From Malurus cyaneus samueli (Eukaryota > Chordata > Aves > Passeriformes > Maluridae), in the NCBI GenBank assembly GCA_009741485.1, contig CM019217.1, positions 30,311,247 to 30,375,246 of the forward strand: a stretch of DNA of 64,000 bases, in the 5' to 3' direction. Within the stretch, counting starts at the first letter, position 1; each line of letters opens with the position of its first letter. The notes under the pieces are model-generated. The model was not told the DNA's origin, ran no database searches, and worked only from the letters and a program-made list of their open reading frames with translations. This document shows positions 47,831 to 61,460 of the stretch, piece by piece. A program made the position numbers and the translations under genes.

Positions 47831-50800
47831 TAAAGAAAATAAAGACAGAGGATAAAAAGGTTAGCAGTAAGAAAAGGAAGAGCAAGAGAGGAGGAATAAG
47901 GAGTGAAGAGAAAAATTGCTCTCACATTGCTTTCTCAGAATAAAAGCCTTAGTTCTGATTTGGGACAAATACTGGGAATACTTCAGATATTACAGAGAAG
48001 GCATTTAGATTTATTCATTAGACTTTAGTATGTAGGCATCCATTTTTGTGCTCCTAAGCTGATCTCAGATTCTTTTTAATGTAATATTAATATATTATTA
48101 GTAAAATGATAGGTAGTTCATTTTAATTATTAAAGAAATGCTTTTTGGCTAATCATCTAAGAATGTGTCAGATTCTGCTAACTGTCTTACAAAGTAATTC
48201 ATCAGCATGAGAATGCTTTATGTACTTACAGGTAAGAAAAATATCAAAGCCACTAACATGTTGTGATCTGCAACCTTTGTGAAATAGGGCTGGCTCTCTG
48301 TCTTTCTCTGTGTGTTCTTGGGATTGTCTGCCTTTGACTTTAATCAGTAGGCATGCCTCTTGCAAGTATTAATTAAATGCTCATAAATCTGTAGTGCAAC
48401 TGTATGTCACAGAAAAAGAAAAGGAAACTTTGGATGTTTATGCTGTGAAAAAGGGGCCTATAGGAAAAAAATACCCCTATGTGTTGCTTTTATGCAAGAG
48501 GGCTCAAGTGGCACTTACCTGCCATGAGTAGCAAAGTCTTAAAGTTATAAAGGCTTTTTACTTTGTAATCAGACACCTACTGATTAAAATCCACAGTCTC
48601 TGTCCTCCCCATTGGAAAACTGGTCCTCAGAACCAGATATTTAGCCATAAAACTATTCATACTACTAAGATGCATTGTTGCTAGTCTGTAGCTTATATCA
48701 AACCTGTGTTTCTGGTGACTATGCCCTCTTCTTAAGCAATATTTTACTAAAACAAAGATGTATAGACCGTTGATTGGTGCTTTAGTTCAGCTTTTTCCAG
48801 ACATGGCGCTGCTTTGAACCTGCAGGTCATACTTCTGGTTGGTAGCAGTGACAGTGCTATCTTTTGAAGTTCAAGAATATTTGTGCCCATTTGGCATCCC
48901 CTCAAAGGCTATGATGTAGCCTACTGAGCTGAATGAGAATTCTACTGCTGACAGTACTTAGCTTTTAGTTAATGCTGAATTTGATCCATTGCTAAGGAAT
49001 AACAGGGATGCATATAAATTTAAACACCTCTGTTTGAGCACAGAGCAATGCAAGTTCCCTTTCTCTTATGATAAAATATGACAGATTCTATAAAACTCAT
49101 ATATATATTTTCCCTAAAATAGCTTTACTGTTGACATTATCACTTCTTGAGAAATTAGCTGCTATCTTCTTTCATCTGCAGGCAAAACACCTGCTACTTG
49201 TAAGTGATTGTTAGTTAAATCACTTGCAAAATTGGCGCTTGTTTTAAATGGCAATTAAACTACTGCATTAAATCACATTTGTTTCTACTGTACCAAAAGT
49301 TCAGTAACCTTGATGTGTACCACATTTCATAGTTGCGAGCCACAGGTCAAATGTAAAGACACTGTAATAACAGGTAATAAAATACAGAAATAAGGCTGGC
49401 CTGTCAAGGCCTAGACAGGCAAAGCAATGCAGGACTGCTGGGCTTGTGGCTCTTGCACTTCTGTCAGCGGATTTCTGCTGTTAGTTGTAGGTATTAGGGG
49501 CAGAGATAGCTGAATAGAGAAACATGTTTGTGACCTGTTCTGTTTGGCAGAAAGTACAAAAGTTTCTGAGTAGTTAGTGTAATGACTATTTTTGACTTTT
49601 TTCAAAGTTGGTTAACAGAAGAAAATGTACTCATACATGTATAGTTTAGTAAGATATGTGGAAAATTATGAATCTGTTCACAAATAACCTTCAACCATTG
49701 TGAATTTAGGTTGATAAAACCACTTTGTTCCTTTAAGCTTGCAAGAGAAAGTGGCCTTTATTAGGATCACAGCTCTGTGTATGTCCTCTCATTTTCTAAA
49801 CCTTTCAAAAAGGGGCACATCTTGTCCTGTAAAAATGCAAGAGACCAGCTTACCTGAATTGGGTGGCATCAATGCTAGTGCAGTGACTGGTACAGAAATA
49901 GTTAAGTATTGAAGAGGAAAATACACTTTACTGTGCTGTAGGCATCTATCATGGCACTAGGTGAAATAAAATAAGTTCAGGAAATAGATATTGCATCCAT
50001 CAGAAAACCAATCAATTTTGGATCTATGTGTAACACAGCATATCTATTATTGCACTTAAAGGCATCTGTCTTCCACTCAATGCTTCTTTTAAAATATGCC
50101 ATGGAAAGATTTCTGTAAAAGGAGGTAGTTGCTGAATTGTGCTGTTGCAAGTGGTCAAGGGTCTAAGGTATTTGTAAAATGCAGTTTGTGTTTAAGATGT
50201 AGCCATTTTGATCAAAGAGGTTTCCAGACTGACTCACCATGTGGACACACATCTGTTAAATTTTAGACATTAGGTAGGCGTTCCAAATAACTCCTGAAAG
50301 AATCCCTTTACATTCCCTACAAGCCACAACTTGCATTCTGTTCAGCTTTCTGTTGCATAAGGATTCGTTCCTAGCAGGTTGTATATATGTGTGAGACAAC
50401 AGGGGCAAGAATGATTATGATGAGTGTTGCTGTCAAATCATCATTATGCTTGCTGCCATAAACAGAGGCACACAACTCTAGCACCTGCCTGCTCCTTTCC
50501 TGTAAACAGCTAGGATCAACTGAATTATATTCTGACAACAAGACCTAGATTAATAATTACTTTCGTTACACAGGCAGAGTTGTGCCTTGCTTATCTTTTA
50601 TGAATGTGGTGCAGTAGTGCAAAACTCTGTTGGCTGGCAGATTTCCTATAAATGAGAAGTCTGTCAGATCAAAATTGTACTTATTTTTGCTAGTTGAAAC
50701 AACATTCTGGCAGCTAAGGCTTTCAAGGGGGAGCAGACACCATTGATTAATTTGCCATTATTTCTCTGTAATGAAGTTTAAATAAAATAAAAATAATTAG

Positions 50801-53800
50801 ATATCTCATTCCAAATTCCTGTCTGTGTGTGGGATTTGGGTCTTGTGGCTTTTTTTTTCCACGTGTTTACAGGTGAATTACTCTGCATTTATATGCACTG
50901 AGCACATAAATGGCAAAGGTATAGCCTTTCTTATGATACTGGATCTGTTAAATTAGCAGCAAAACAGTGTGAGTAGTTATCCCCAGGGTTTTTTGTTCTT
51001 TACATTTCATTGTGTGATCTCAGAACAAAGGCTTTTATAAACTTAATTACAAAAAGGAAAGAACAGAAAGGGACTAGGGAAGAGGGACAGTGAGTCTGTA
51101 ATTGATCTTTTTTTTTTTTTCTGATGAGTTTAACAGAAGCAGTTCATTGTCATCATTCTGTTTATCAGTTTATGTTTTCCTGCTCTGGTCAATCTATTTT
51201 CTCTTGAAATTTTTTTAAGATAATTTCATTTTCATTAAAATTCTATGACAAATTAGTAATTCTCAATGTTCTTGTTTTTTTGTGTGAATATATGGTGAGT
51301 AGAAGAACTTGGCAGTTGTTGAGATACAAAGTAATGCCCATGCGCTTTAGTTCCTGGTAAATATGCAAGCACTGCAGTGGCAAACAGCATGTCCACTGTA
51401 GGATAGCCTTTGTATGCTGTGAGTAAGTGAGACCCACAAATTTGATTTGGTTTCCACAAATTATCCTTTAATGTAACCTTTCAAATCTATCCTTTAACTT
51501 AAATACTGCTTGTGTAATTTTCTTTTTGAGAACTGTTAAGTTTGTTACATGAAAGACAATTGTGATAGTCTTTCATGAATATTTACTTGGATTTTTTTTT
51601 TTTTTTTGTTAATAAAATAATTGACCAAAAATCGTGTTAACTGTTTTGTCCAGAGGAAAGCACATGGATGTACTTTGGCAAGCATTTCTGCAGGAAGTAA
51701 AGATTTTCTGGTACCCTTTGGGATTAGAACTCTGAATTTGTTCTTCCATGTGGTGAATGTTTTCCATGCCACCTATGATGACTGATGTCAGACTCTATCA
51801 GGGTCACAGTTTTACTGTTTTTTTTGTCCAGAGAACTCGTGGAGTCCATATGTTAGTCCAATCAAGAAGCATAGTGTTTTTATAGAGTCAGATAATTACC
51901 TCCTAGGGCTCTGTTTTTACTGGCAGAAAGTAATTTTTAAGCATTGCCTGACCTCCCAGTTCTGGTAGATTTTAGGTTTTCCATCAAAACTAGTCTGCTC
52001 CCAATCCCTTCTGCATGTAGTTAATTCCTCAGTTCTAATGACCCACATCTGTCATGGTGAATGTGACAGTAATTCAGAACTGTTATAAGAGGCAGCAGTC
52101 ACATTACAACTCACTGAAGATAAAGGAACTGTTTCTAAAGCTAGATCAATTGCTTTGGTATTTAACTGTAGCTTTATGTGGAAAATCTTGGTTTTTCAAC
52201 CTTTAAAATGAAAACTTATTCTCTTAATTTTTTGCCAGGATCTCTTTTACTACTTCACTGTCTGCATGTAGGGGATACAGGGAAGGTTAAGACAGAAAGA
52301 AATTTTACTCAACTGAAAGAGTGCATGAGAGAAAATTAAGAAGAGCTAATCACATTCCGTCAATCAGAAATTAAAGGAAAACAGACATAGCAATTTTGTT
52401 AACTGGTCTATACATATAGGCTAAGAGATAATTTTTTAAAACGTTTAAAATTGCACATGTAAAAATTCTCCTTTTGAATGGAAGGAACCCTTCCTCTGCC
52501 AGAAACAGGAAGTGTCAGTGATAGAAAAAAACATGAAAAAGATTCGCTTGCTCACTAACTTTTCTCTTTTAAATTGTATTACCTTTAGATGGAGTACATG
52601 CTGTCACTTTATAGAACCTTTTAAAGTACAGAAGTTAGGAAACCATTGAACTGTTGGATGGCAGAAAAAGAGGCTTGAGCTGTGTAGAAAAGATGGACTG
52701 AATGTCTGCCTAAAGATATTAAGCATCATAGTCCTTAGTGAGAGATTTTCATCTTTAAAGCCATACTGATTTGGGTAACAAATACCACTTAAAGTGCCTG
52801 TATGTCCTTTTGTCTCTCAAGACACAGCGTTAGCACATGACTGTGCATTTTTAGCAACATGAAGCCTGAAATGTCTTAATTATCCTCTAGCACTGATGCT
52901 ACTGGTGAATAGCACTTCTGATTCAAACCTGTTTAAGGTATAAGTGAGAAGCAAATCAGGCTTGGTGACTTCAGGAAAGGTCCATCAGCATGACTAGTGT
53001 GGTGGTATTCAATTCAGGCCCAGGATTTTTGCATAGGTCAGTGAAAACTGCCGTAGTTTTTACCTCTTCAGGCAAGGCAAGTGATAGTGCAAATATGGTA
53101 ATGCTAATTAACATTCAGTAAGAACTTATTAGATTGTACAATCGTTAACTTTTCTTGTCAGAGAGCACCACCACTCTTTTCTCTCATTCTAGGGAAAAAG
53201 GAAGGCTGATACCTGCTTTAATTTCTTCCCAGCAGATAAAACATGTCTGTAAGATACTTTAACAGAAAGTAACTGTCAAGGGGTGAGATGGGGTTGATGG
53301 GGAAAAAATGTATTCTTCATTATAAAACCACAGTCTCAGTGTTCATTTATGCAAAAGATTTATCTTGCACAGCAATTTACTTTAGTCTCTGCAAAACTTA
53401 CTTTTATATTCAGAATGAAAGATGAAAACAATCCCTCACCATTTAGCAGATCTTGGATTTACTGCATACTAGGTTTTTCTTTTTCATGGTATTTTCTGTC
53501 TTACCAAACTTATATTTTATGGTAGAACCTGACCTGCTGTGAATGGACAATATTAATAGAGTTCTGTCATCCTACATAGGATCCAGCTTTGGCTCACTCT
53601 TCTCCCAAGTACATCAGTAACTTTTATATGTACTACTAGCAAATTCATTCATACATTTGCTGAAGGCTTAAATTCTTGTTGATACTGATATTGTTTTATT
53701 CATTCTCTCAATGAATAGATAAGGCTATATGAACCAGGGATGATGTAGTGTCATTTTGAAGAACATGGCAGTTTTGCAGACTTGGGCTCATAATGTCAAA

Positions 53801-56606
53801 GTGCATTGGACTGTTGAAAGAGCCTGGACTGTATGTTTACAGCAGATATCAAACTCCTAAGTCCCACCTGGTAGTGGTTAATGGGCTAATACCAAGTTGC
53901 ATTACAAAACCTCTGCTCATTTTTCTTACCTAATCATGGGCAGAAGTACACTAAGTTTTTATGTTAAAATTTCCTGTGAGTCTGAAGTTTTGCTTATTAG
54001 CTTGTACTCCTTTTTCCCCTGGAAGAAGCTTTCCTTTTCTTTGGTACGTGCTCTGAATGTGCTCTACTACTTGGGATCACTGGAGCAGACAGTGAAGAAG
54101 GTTTGCAGCATCCTCTTTCTGCAAAGAGTAGCTCAGTGTTTGGAGCTCTTATTGATTAGATCCTGTCATGTCAGACTGGATCAATTCCTTGCCTTGCCTT
54201 GAAAGGTGTGAAGACAATTTAGATATGTCTAATGTAAGAGGAATATTCCTTAGAGTCTGACTTTAATATTTTTTCACATGGAAGGATCTTACCTTTATAG
54301 AGAAGAGTTGACTGGCATTTATTTTACAACCATTTTCTAAGTATTGACAATTTTCTTTTTTTTTTTTCTAGATTCTATGAAAGAAGGTAAATATCTTTCA
54401 AGCTTTAATGCCAAATAACAGTTTTTTCCAAACTTGTTATTATTTTTGTTGGTTTTCTTTTGGACTCTTTCAAGTTGCTATGTGTTTTTGTTAAAGTCAT
54501 TATCTAAGACAAGGCACATTCTTTTTATCTGAGGGCTCAAAGCAGTAAGTAAAGTGAATTAATTACTCCCAATTTACAGATAAAATTCCAGTTAGTATAT
54601 TTGAAGGTGAATTTCAATATTCTGCACTGCATTTTCCATTGTTATCTTACTCAGTTCACAGTTGATTTGCAACGTCTTCATAGTTCCTAATTTAGGCAGA
54701 TATTCTGAATATTATAATTGGGCATTGGATTTCTTCACCCTGAGTACAGTGTTACCCTGTCATCATAAATTTCCACTTCTGTTTATAAATAATATCTGCA
54801 AATGTTCATAATAATCCTAAAAATAGAGGAGAATTAAAAGTGTTTGCAACATTTTAAACTTCATTATCTGCAAGTTTTTCATTATCTATTTTCCTGGTTC
54901 TTCACAGTCCGTGTTGTCTGTTCAGAACATCAGTGGAAATATTGACTAGAAGTAAAAAGGTTTTTTAGTTGTCTGAAATGCTTTCTCACTTTGACATGAA
55001 ATTGCTGAAGTCTGTGCTTGGGAGATTTTTTAAGGAGTTGTTCTGCCATGTTACAGGGAATTAATGCATACCAGATTTTCTTAGCATGCTTATGAGAATG
55101 CCGTAGAGAATATTAAAAAAAAAAAAAAGTAATGCTGATGTTTATCACATCTATTGCTTCCCTGTTATCCATTAGCTTGCAACTCTGTCAAAGAAATAAA
55201 TTATGCCAATTTGATACAACCTTTTTTCTTGACAAATCCATATCATATGTTTTTTATCATATTATTATTATTGAGGTGCTTATAAATTGCTTGATAATAT
55301 GTTCCAGAATCTTTTCAGGAATCAGTTAGGCTGTCGCCAATTCCCCAGTCCCTTCTTTCTCTCCTACATAAGGATGGTACCAAGATTATCCTTTTCTAGT
55401 CCCCTGAGAGTATCCAGTGAATTTTAGAAAAATCCATTAAAATATGAGAGACTGTTTCACTGAGTCCTAAAGATAGAATTTAATCAAGCCTTGCAAACTT
55501 GTGTGCACACAAATTATCTAAATATTCCTTAACCTGGGTTCCCTAACTTGGTCAGTTCTTCTGTCCCCTTTAAAAAATATCTGGTTACAATTCATCTTAT
55601 TTGTACAAAAAAAGCGCAACTTGATAAATCAGTGTTTTTGTTATCATCAACTCACCTGGCTTCCCTGTGAAACAATCAACCAGTATTTTGATCTGTTTTT
55701 GTCTTATAGTGTATTTGTAGGATCTTTTTCTGCTTTGTTTGTTGATTGGCATCTCAGCCTTTTTTTTTCAGCTCTGTGTGTTTGTGCTTTATAATCATAG
55801 TACACTTTCTGCAGTTCTTTTTGACTTTCAGAGTTCATAAAGAGGTCTTGAAGTAATCATTAGGCTTGTAACATTTTTTCTTCTTATTGAATTAGGTGGA
55901 AAATGGCATTTTAATATTGCATAATTCAGAGATTTTGGTTGCTCTCACTATAGTTGATGCAGTCCTTGCATGGGACCAAACAGAGCTTTTACTTTAAATT
56001 TTGCCATAAACGAATGTTATTTAGCTGCTTTTGAAAGCTTAAGGCCATGAACTCTGTTATTAAGTGATAGATTCAAGCTGTCTTCCACTTTGTCCCGTCA
56101 AAAACCTCAAATTAAGTTTTGGGTAGATACAGGCTATTTTATCCTCTTTCACATTCTGTATTTAATTTCTATTTAAAAAATCTTGGGTTTAAATAATGAC
56201 TTCTGTGGCTTTGTCAGCATTCAGGAGTATAAAAACGTAGCTTTTTCTCAGTATATATTAAATAAATCAAGGTGTTAACATGGCCTTTACATAGTATCCA
56301 GGATTCATCTAATTTGCCAGCTTGTGCTGAATCAGCCAGTGTTGCTGGGTTGCTGGGTTTTTGTTACTTGACTTCTTTTTTTTTTTTTTTTTATTTTTTT
56401 TGTTGTTTTTGTTGTTTGTTGTTTGTTTTTTTGGTGTGCATGTATGTGGTTTGGGTTGTCTGTAATTAACTTTAGATCTATGCTGAAATCATTCAAGGCT
56501 TCTTAACAAGATAAACCAATTTGAAGTGTGTTGTCTCCAAAGATGAAGGTTTTTTTCTGAGGTAGTTCCTGCTTGGGAAGTGGAGAAAGTAAGAACTGAA
56601 GGTGGA
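47831..56606. other. Long noncoding stretch
   Basis: No gene or clear dispersed repeat is seen. It has homopolymer T runs near 51110-51121 and 51591-51607, an A run near 55109-55122, and a T-rich/GTTTGTT simple-sequence block at about 56368-56435. Possible conserved-element-like blocks lie near 49200-49275 and 50690-50830, and an imperfect hairpin lies at 50405-50453. An ORF at 53897-54202 has a partly coding-like second half but no identifiable domain. Confidence 0.45.
56368..56435. repeat. T-rich low-complexity tract
   Basis: Long T runs interrupted by single A or G bases, passing into GTTGTTT/GTTTGTT-type repeats. It is simple sequence with no sign of a retroposon body attached. Confidence 0.85.
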
Positions 56607-56690
56607 ACATAGAATAATAGAATGTTTTGGGTTGGAAAGGGCCCTAAAGATGATGTAATTCCAACGCCCCTGTCTTGGGCAGGTAGGTTG
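56607..56690 (-). mobile_element. CR1 LINE, short 3' end, antisense
   Basis: Contains the CR1 tail complement AGAATAATAGAATG, followed by TTTTGGGTTGGAAAGGGCCCT and the AATTCCAACGCCCCTGTCTTGGGCAGG block of the avian CR1 3' UTR. Only about 80 bp remain, so it is a severely 5'-truncated insertion. Confidence 0.93.
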
Positions 56691-56891
56691 GAATTCTCTT
56701 GAAGAACCCTGAAAATTATGTCATTGCTTTTCTGGCTGACTGGAAATTAATTTTTTCATAGGGAATACAAAGGATGGGGGGGTTCCTCATTAGCTACAGA
56801 CACAAAAAATTCCCTAAAATTTGTTCTTGCAAGTGGTATCTGCTAAACTGTGTCCTGGGTCAGAAAGGGCTCTATAAGTAGAATGGTATAG

Positions 56892-56949
56892 TTTTAATTC
56901 CTTTTGGCAATCAGTTATTTTTAATTCCTTTTGGCAATCAGTTATTTTT
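56892..56949. repeat. Perfect 27-bp tandem duplication
   Basis: The unit AATTCCTTTTGGCAATCAG plus TTATTTTT occurs twice with no mismatch, and the preceding TTTT is also shared. Perfect identity suggests a recent local duplication. Confidence 0.92.
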
Positions 56950-59900
56950 GGTGACTTTCTGCTTGGCATATGCCTGGTAAGGGTTTAGCTTGGTGGAAAA
57001 TATGTAAGTTATTTTCTTGTTACTTTAGATGTGCTGCAGTAGATTTCTCTGCTGAAATAACTGCAGCCCGGAGTCAGCCAAGCATATGAGCATGAGTGTG
57101 ACAGTTGTTTACTATAAATAGGTGCTTTTTGAAACTGGAGCTTGCATTTGTGTGCTTGCCTTTGTGCAAACTGAGTCCTTATAAATGACCACTCTAAACT
57201 GGGTGAATCATGAATTTTCTTTATGCTTGCTGCCATTTTATAAATCAAATAATCCAATGTTTCTCCTATTCTCAAGTTTCATTGTTAGGTTGGTGTTGTA
57301 GACTACAGTTGATTTTTTTTTTTTTAAATCTTGTTTAAAAATGTCCTGAGTTTTCTTTCTGTAAAAAAGTGCTATACATCTTGAACTTGTTGTTTGGGAA
57401 ACTTTATGCCATAAAATCTATGTAGAGGTCAACTGTTTCTAAAGATTTAATGCCACAGGGATTTTTTTCAAAGATAAGGTGATATTAATACACAAGATTG
57501 TGTTTTTTAAGATTCATCACTGTTAGAATGGCTAAATTTTCTTGGACATGATGATAGATTTATTGTATCACCTTTACAGAGCTCACTCTGCCTGCATTAA
57601 ACTTAATTTTTAAGCATTCAGTTAGGCAACTGTCCTCAGTTCCTCTTCGCAACAAAACAGAAAATTGCTGTGCTCATCCATTTTGCAGCTGAAGTTAAAG
57701 GACTGTAGGGAGATTGATAACTGTCTGATTAAGTTATCATATCATGTTCAGTAAAAGTTATCCAAATTAGCCTGAGAGTTGGTGCTGATCAGGTCCTTTT
57801 CTAAAATACTTTGACACAGCATTAGATAAACTGATACATGTAAATGGAGACAAAGGGGAAGATCTGCCCAGACAGATCAGCTTGAAGTGTTGAGCTCTGT
57901 AGTTCAGTGCATCAGTGACATTTTGTCTTGTTTATTCAACTTTGCCAAGTCCAAAATAGTCCTCAATGACCAATAACTGAGAAACAAGACAACAAAATGC
58001 CCTTTTCCTAGGGTTCTTCTTATAGTTTTGCCAGTGGACACTGAATCATAAAACAAATAATGCAGTGTAAAACTTCAGAAAGAATATTCAGATTTTTCTA
58101 GTTCATGCAGTTTTATTTGGGTCATTACCTAGTAAGGATGAAGATGTCAGGAATAGGAAATGTACTTTGGAAAAAGTATCCAGCAAAGCAGATGGAGAAC
58201 TGAGAGTGTGGTGAACAGCAGATCTCCCAGCAGTGTCAACAGGTATTGTACTCATGTCAGCAATGTTCAGCTTTGATGGGTTTTGCCCATGCTGCTCCTG
58301 CCATCAGTGCAGGTTGTCATTGTTGTCTTATGAGAGAAAAATAAGTTTCTTTGTACAAATGTCAGCTTAACATGTCTTGACACATCTCTGATTTGCTTGT
58401 AGTGAAGCATTAGTGGCTTTGCATGTTGTATGTTGATATGCACTGTGTCACTGTGTCCAGCATCTGGCAATTAGCTGTCGCTTTGCATCTTCATTTTGGC
58501 ACCTTAAATTGAAGGTAAGAGCAAAAGGAAAGACACTGTTAGAACAATATCTAGGTGGATTAAACATAGGGAAAACGAAGAAGAAAAGGGGGGGAAAAGA
58601 CATTAAATATTTATGAATTTTTTCTTTATACTGCTTATTGTGATGTGAGTCCTTTATTCCACATGAGGCCACAATAGCATCCAAAGAATTTCACTTACTC
58701 TGAAGTTTTGATTTCAATTTTTAAAAACATTTTTTTTCAACAGCTGGGCTTTGTAATTTTTATACATCTAGGAGAGTATATAGTATGAATGGTCTTTTTT
58801 TTTAAAGAAATACAGTAGTAAAAGCAGGTACAGATGTAGTATGCAGAATATTCAAACCATATGTTTTATCCTGATTAATACAAGACTTCTGTCAGTTTAC
58901 TGTACTTCAGATTTTTTTTTGCATGGTGCAGCCAGTGAGCCGTTTTTTGTGTTTTGCTCACATGATACATGGGCTAAACTTGCACCTTTTCCAGTGAGAC
59001 CTACAGGATAAGCTTTCAACTACACATTGTCCTTTGCTTGTCCTGGTAAGAAACTGGATGTCAATCTGTCCAACACTAAATGTGAAGAGCAAATAAACAA
59101 ATAGCTGTGTAGGCTTTTATTCTCCTCGTTTGTTGTTGTAGCTGCAGTTTTTATCAGGTAAGTACTCTGCTTCATGGTAGCTAATGAAAAGTCTGTATCC
59201 AGTTGGGTAGAGATATAATCCAGACATTGGGAGTTTATAACTACAGTAAGTCTTTAATATACCAAAGGGAAGTTCACAGAATTTGACAGAAAGATTTTTA
59301 CAGCAAGAGAAAAGTCTATTAGGATACCACCTAACTTTTTTAGCTGTTGAATTTCAGCTCAAGCCTTGTAGATCAGATGCAGGATTATTTGAATGCTTAA
59401 TTTCAAGCATTATGTTGTGTGGCTTGCTGGCTAGTGATGCCCTATCATGGCTGAGTCTGGCTTTGGCCATCCCTGCTTGTTAACCATCATTCCAGGTCTT
59501 GCAGCCTGCTAACCACCTCCTCTTAATTTCTACATTTTCCACTGTATCCATTGCACTAAACTTTCAAACCCACTGTCCTGCCCCCACTCATCAATTTTCA
59601 GCTCCATTTTGGTAGCCATGGCATGTGTGTGATGTTGCAGACAATTAAAAATTAACATTTAGCTACTTCTCAGGGAATATATTTTTCATCAGAACCCGTT
59701 TGAGTGCAAGCCTTGCCAGGGAGGCAGATCCCAAATGCTGTGAGGAATTGCATCACCTAATATGCTCAAAGCTTCCACCAAACCCACTGCAGGATGCATC
59801 TAAAGAGGCAGCACCATCCTGTGAGTGCTTAAGAGTCTGAGCACTGAAGATTACAGAGAGAAGGGATGGAACAAAAAAATTAAGTAGTACTTGAATCAAA

Positions 59901-61445
59901 AAATCTGTGGTTACTAGCTTCATCTTCAGAATGCACCCTGAGAGTCCCTTTTTTACTAGAGTTTTACAGCCTACTTTTAAACCAAATGTAACTTATCTAT
60001 AGTCAGGTCTAACAGTATAAAAACTTATTTTCAGTTTCCCCTGAGGTTCTGGGGACCAGTTAAAAGACCACAGATTCCTACTGAACATGGATTTAGTTAG
60101 TACTGGATAAATACATCCTGTTATAGCATTTGTAATACCGGGATGAATTAAATAACATTAACTCATTGCATCTTTCTATGCATCCGTTTGCCTTATGTTG
60201 AGAGGAAGATGTTGAATGCCTTACAAATACTTTGATTTCAGAATGAGTATTTCAGGGAGCTGATTAAGTAAGGAGAACTGAAATTCTATTTTGAAAGAAA
60301 GAAGAGAACTCTGCCAATTATTTCATCAAGAGCTACATAGAAGATACGTGAGTGAATAGATAAATATTTTCAAGTAGTATGCTTGAAAAGCTAGCATACC
60401 CTTCTTCAACGAAATACCCTTCAAAACAGAAATTATTGCAATAGCAAAACCCTAGAATACTTGTCTTTTTGCCCCTCTACCTTCTGGGAATCAGAATAAA
60501 TGGTCTGAATAAAAAAGCAACAAAAGACAAGAAAAAACTCCTTAAAAAATTTCGATAAAAATACTTCCATTCAGAAGATAAGTGTGATCTCTATTCTTTA
60601 TCTAGCTCTATTTTCATATTTAGAGATCATAACCTCTTCTGCTAGCTGTAACTTTTTTTCAGTCTCACTCATCCGTGTGCTTATGTGTAATAATGGTTTC
60701 TCTTCCTCAAATGCCTGAATCTCTTTCAGATTATCACTTCCAGGGCCACAGGTCTGTTAACAATAAACCTTTACAGCATACATTTACTACTTTTCCAAGT
60801 GAACGTGGCTGTCCCTAAGTGGGAACATAATGCAGCCTGACAATTCTCACTAAGTTTCTTGGGAAATCTTTCTTTTGCTCTCTAGATGATATATGTCTGT
60901 TTAAGCAACAGTCTCCACCAGTGAAGCCTGTCTTCCACCTGATAATTCACTTCAGTGGGAGTTGGGTATTCTAAATAGGATGCAGTAACACATATCAGGC
61001 TTGTAAGTCTGCTACCATACGTGCTAGAGCAAGTAATAAAAGCAGCAAGGTGAAATTATGGCAGGAAAATTCTTACAATTTTCAGTATCTTTTGGATTGA
61101 TCTAATGGTGACAAATTTGTTCTAGGAAAGAGCAATCTGCTGTGAAATATAAAAAGATGAATTTCCTGAATGTGACAATGCCTTGTGAAAATAAACCTGT
61201 GGTATGAAGTCAGAGTGCCCAGATTTCTGGTTTTAACACAGAAAGAGTCCACTATGCATTAAGTTTAACAAGAGGGATTTTAGATGTCCAACAGCTGGCA
61301 TGCATGTTCTGAGGGGTAATGAAAATCCTTTTGTAAGGGGAAGGAATAAGGTATTTTTAAGATTTCCTTAGGAATAGGAATTTAGAAGTCCTTCTTAGAA
61401 AAACTAGCAGTACTCTCTCATTTTTATTTTCTCGAAACCTTTTAG
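56950..61445. other. Noncoding stretch
   Basis: No gene or dispersed repeat is recognised. It includes a T run near 57311-57325 and the recursive-splice-like site at 59157/59158. Confidence 0.5.
59141..59164 (+). other. Recursive-splice-like site (CAG|GTAAGTA)
   Basis: A T-rich tract ending GCAGTTTTTATCAG runs straight into GTAAGTACT, joining an acceptor and a near-perfect donor at 59157/59158. It has the form of a ratchet point in a long intron. It is the best of three such plus-strand sites in the window (the others are at 5567 and 24017). Confidence 0.28.
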
Positions 61446-61460
61446 AGCAGCCCTCAAGGG

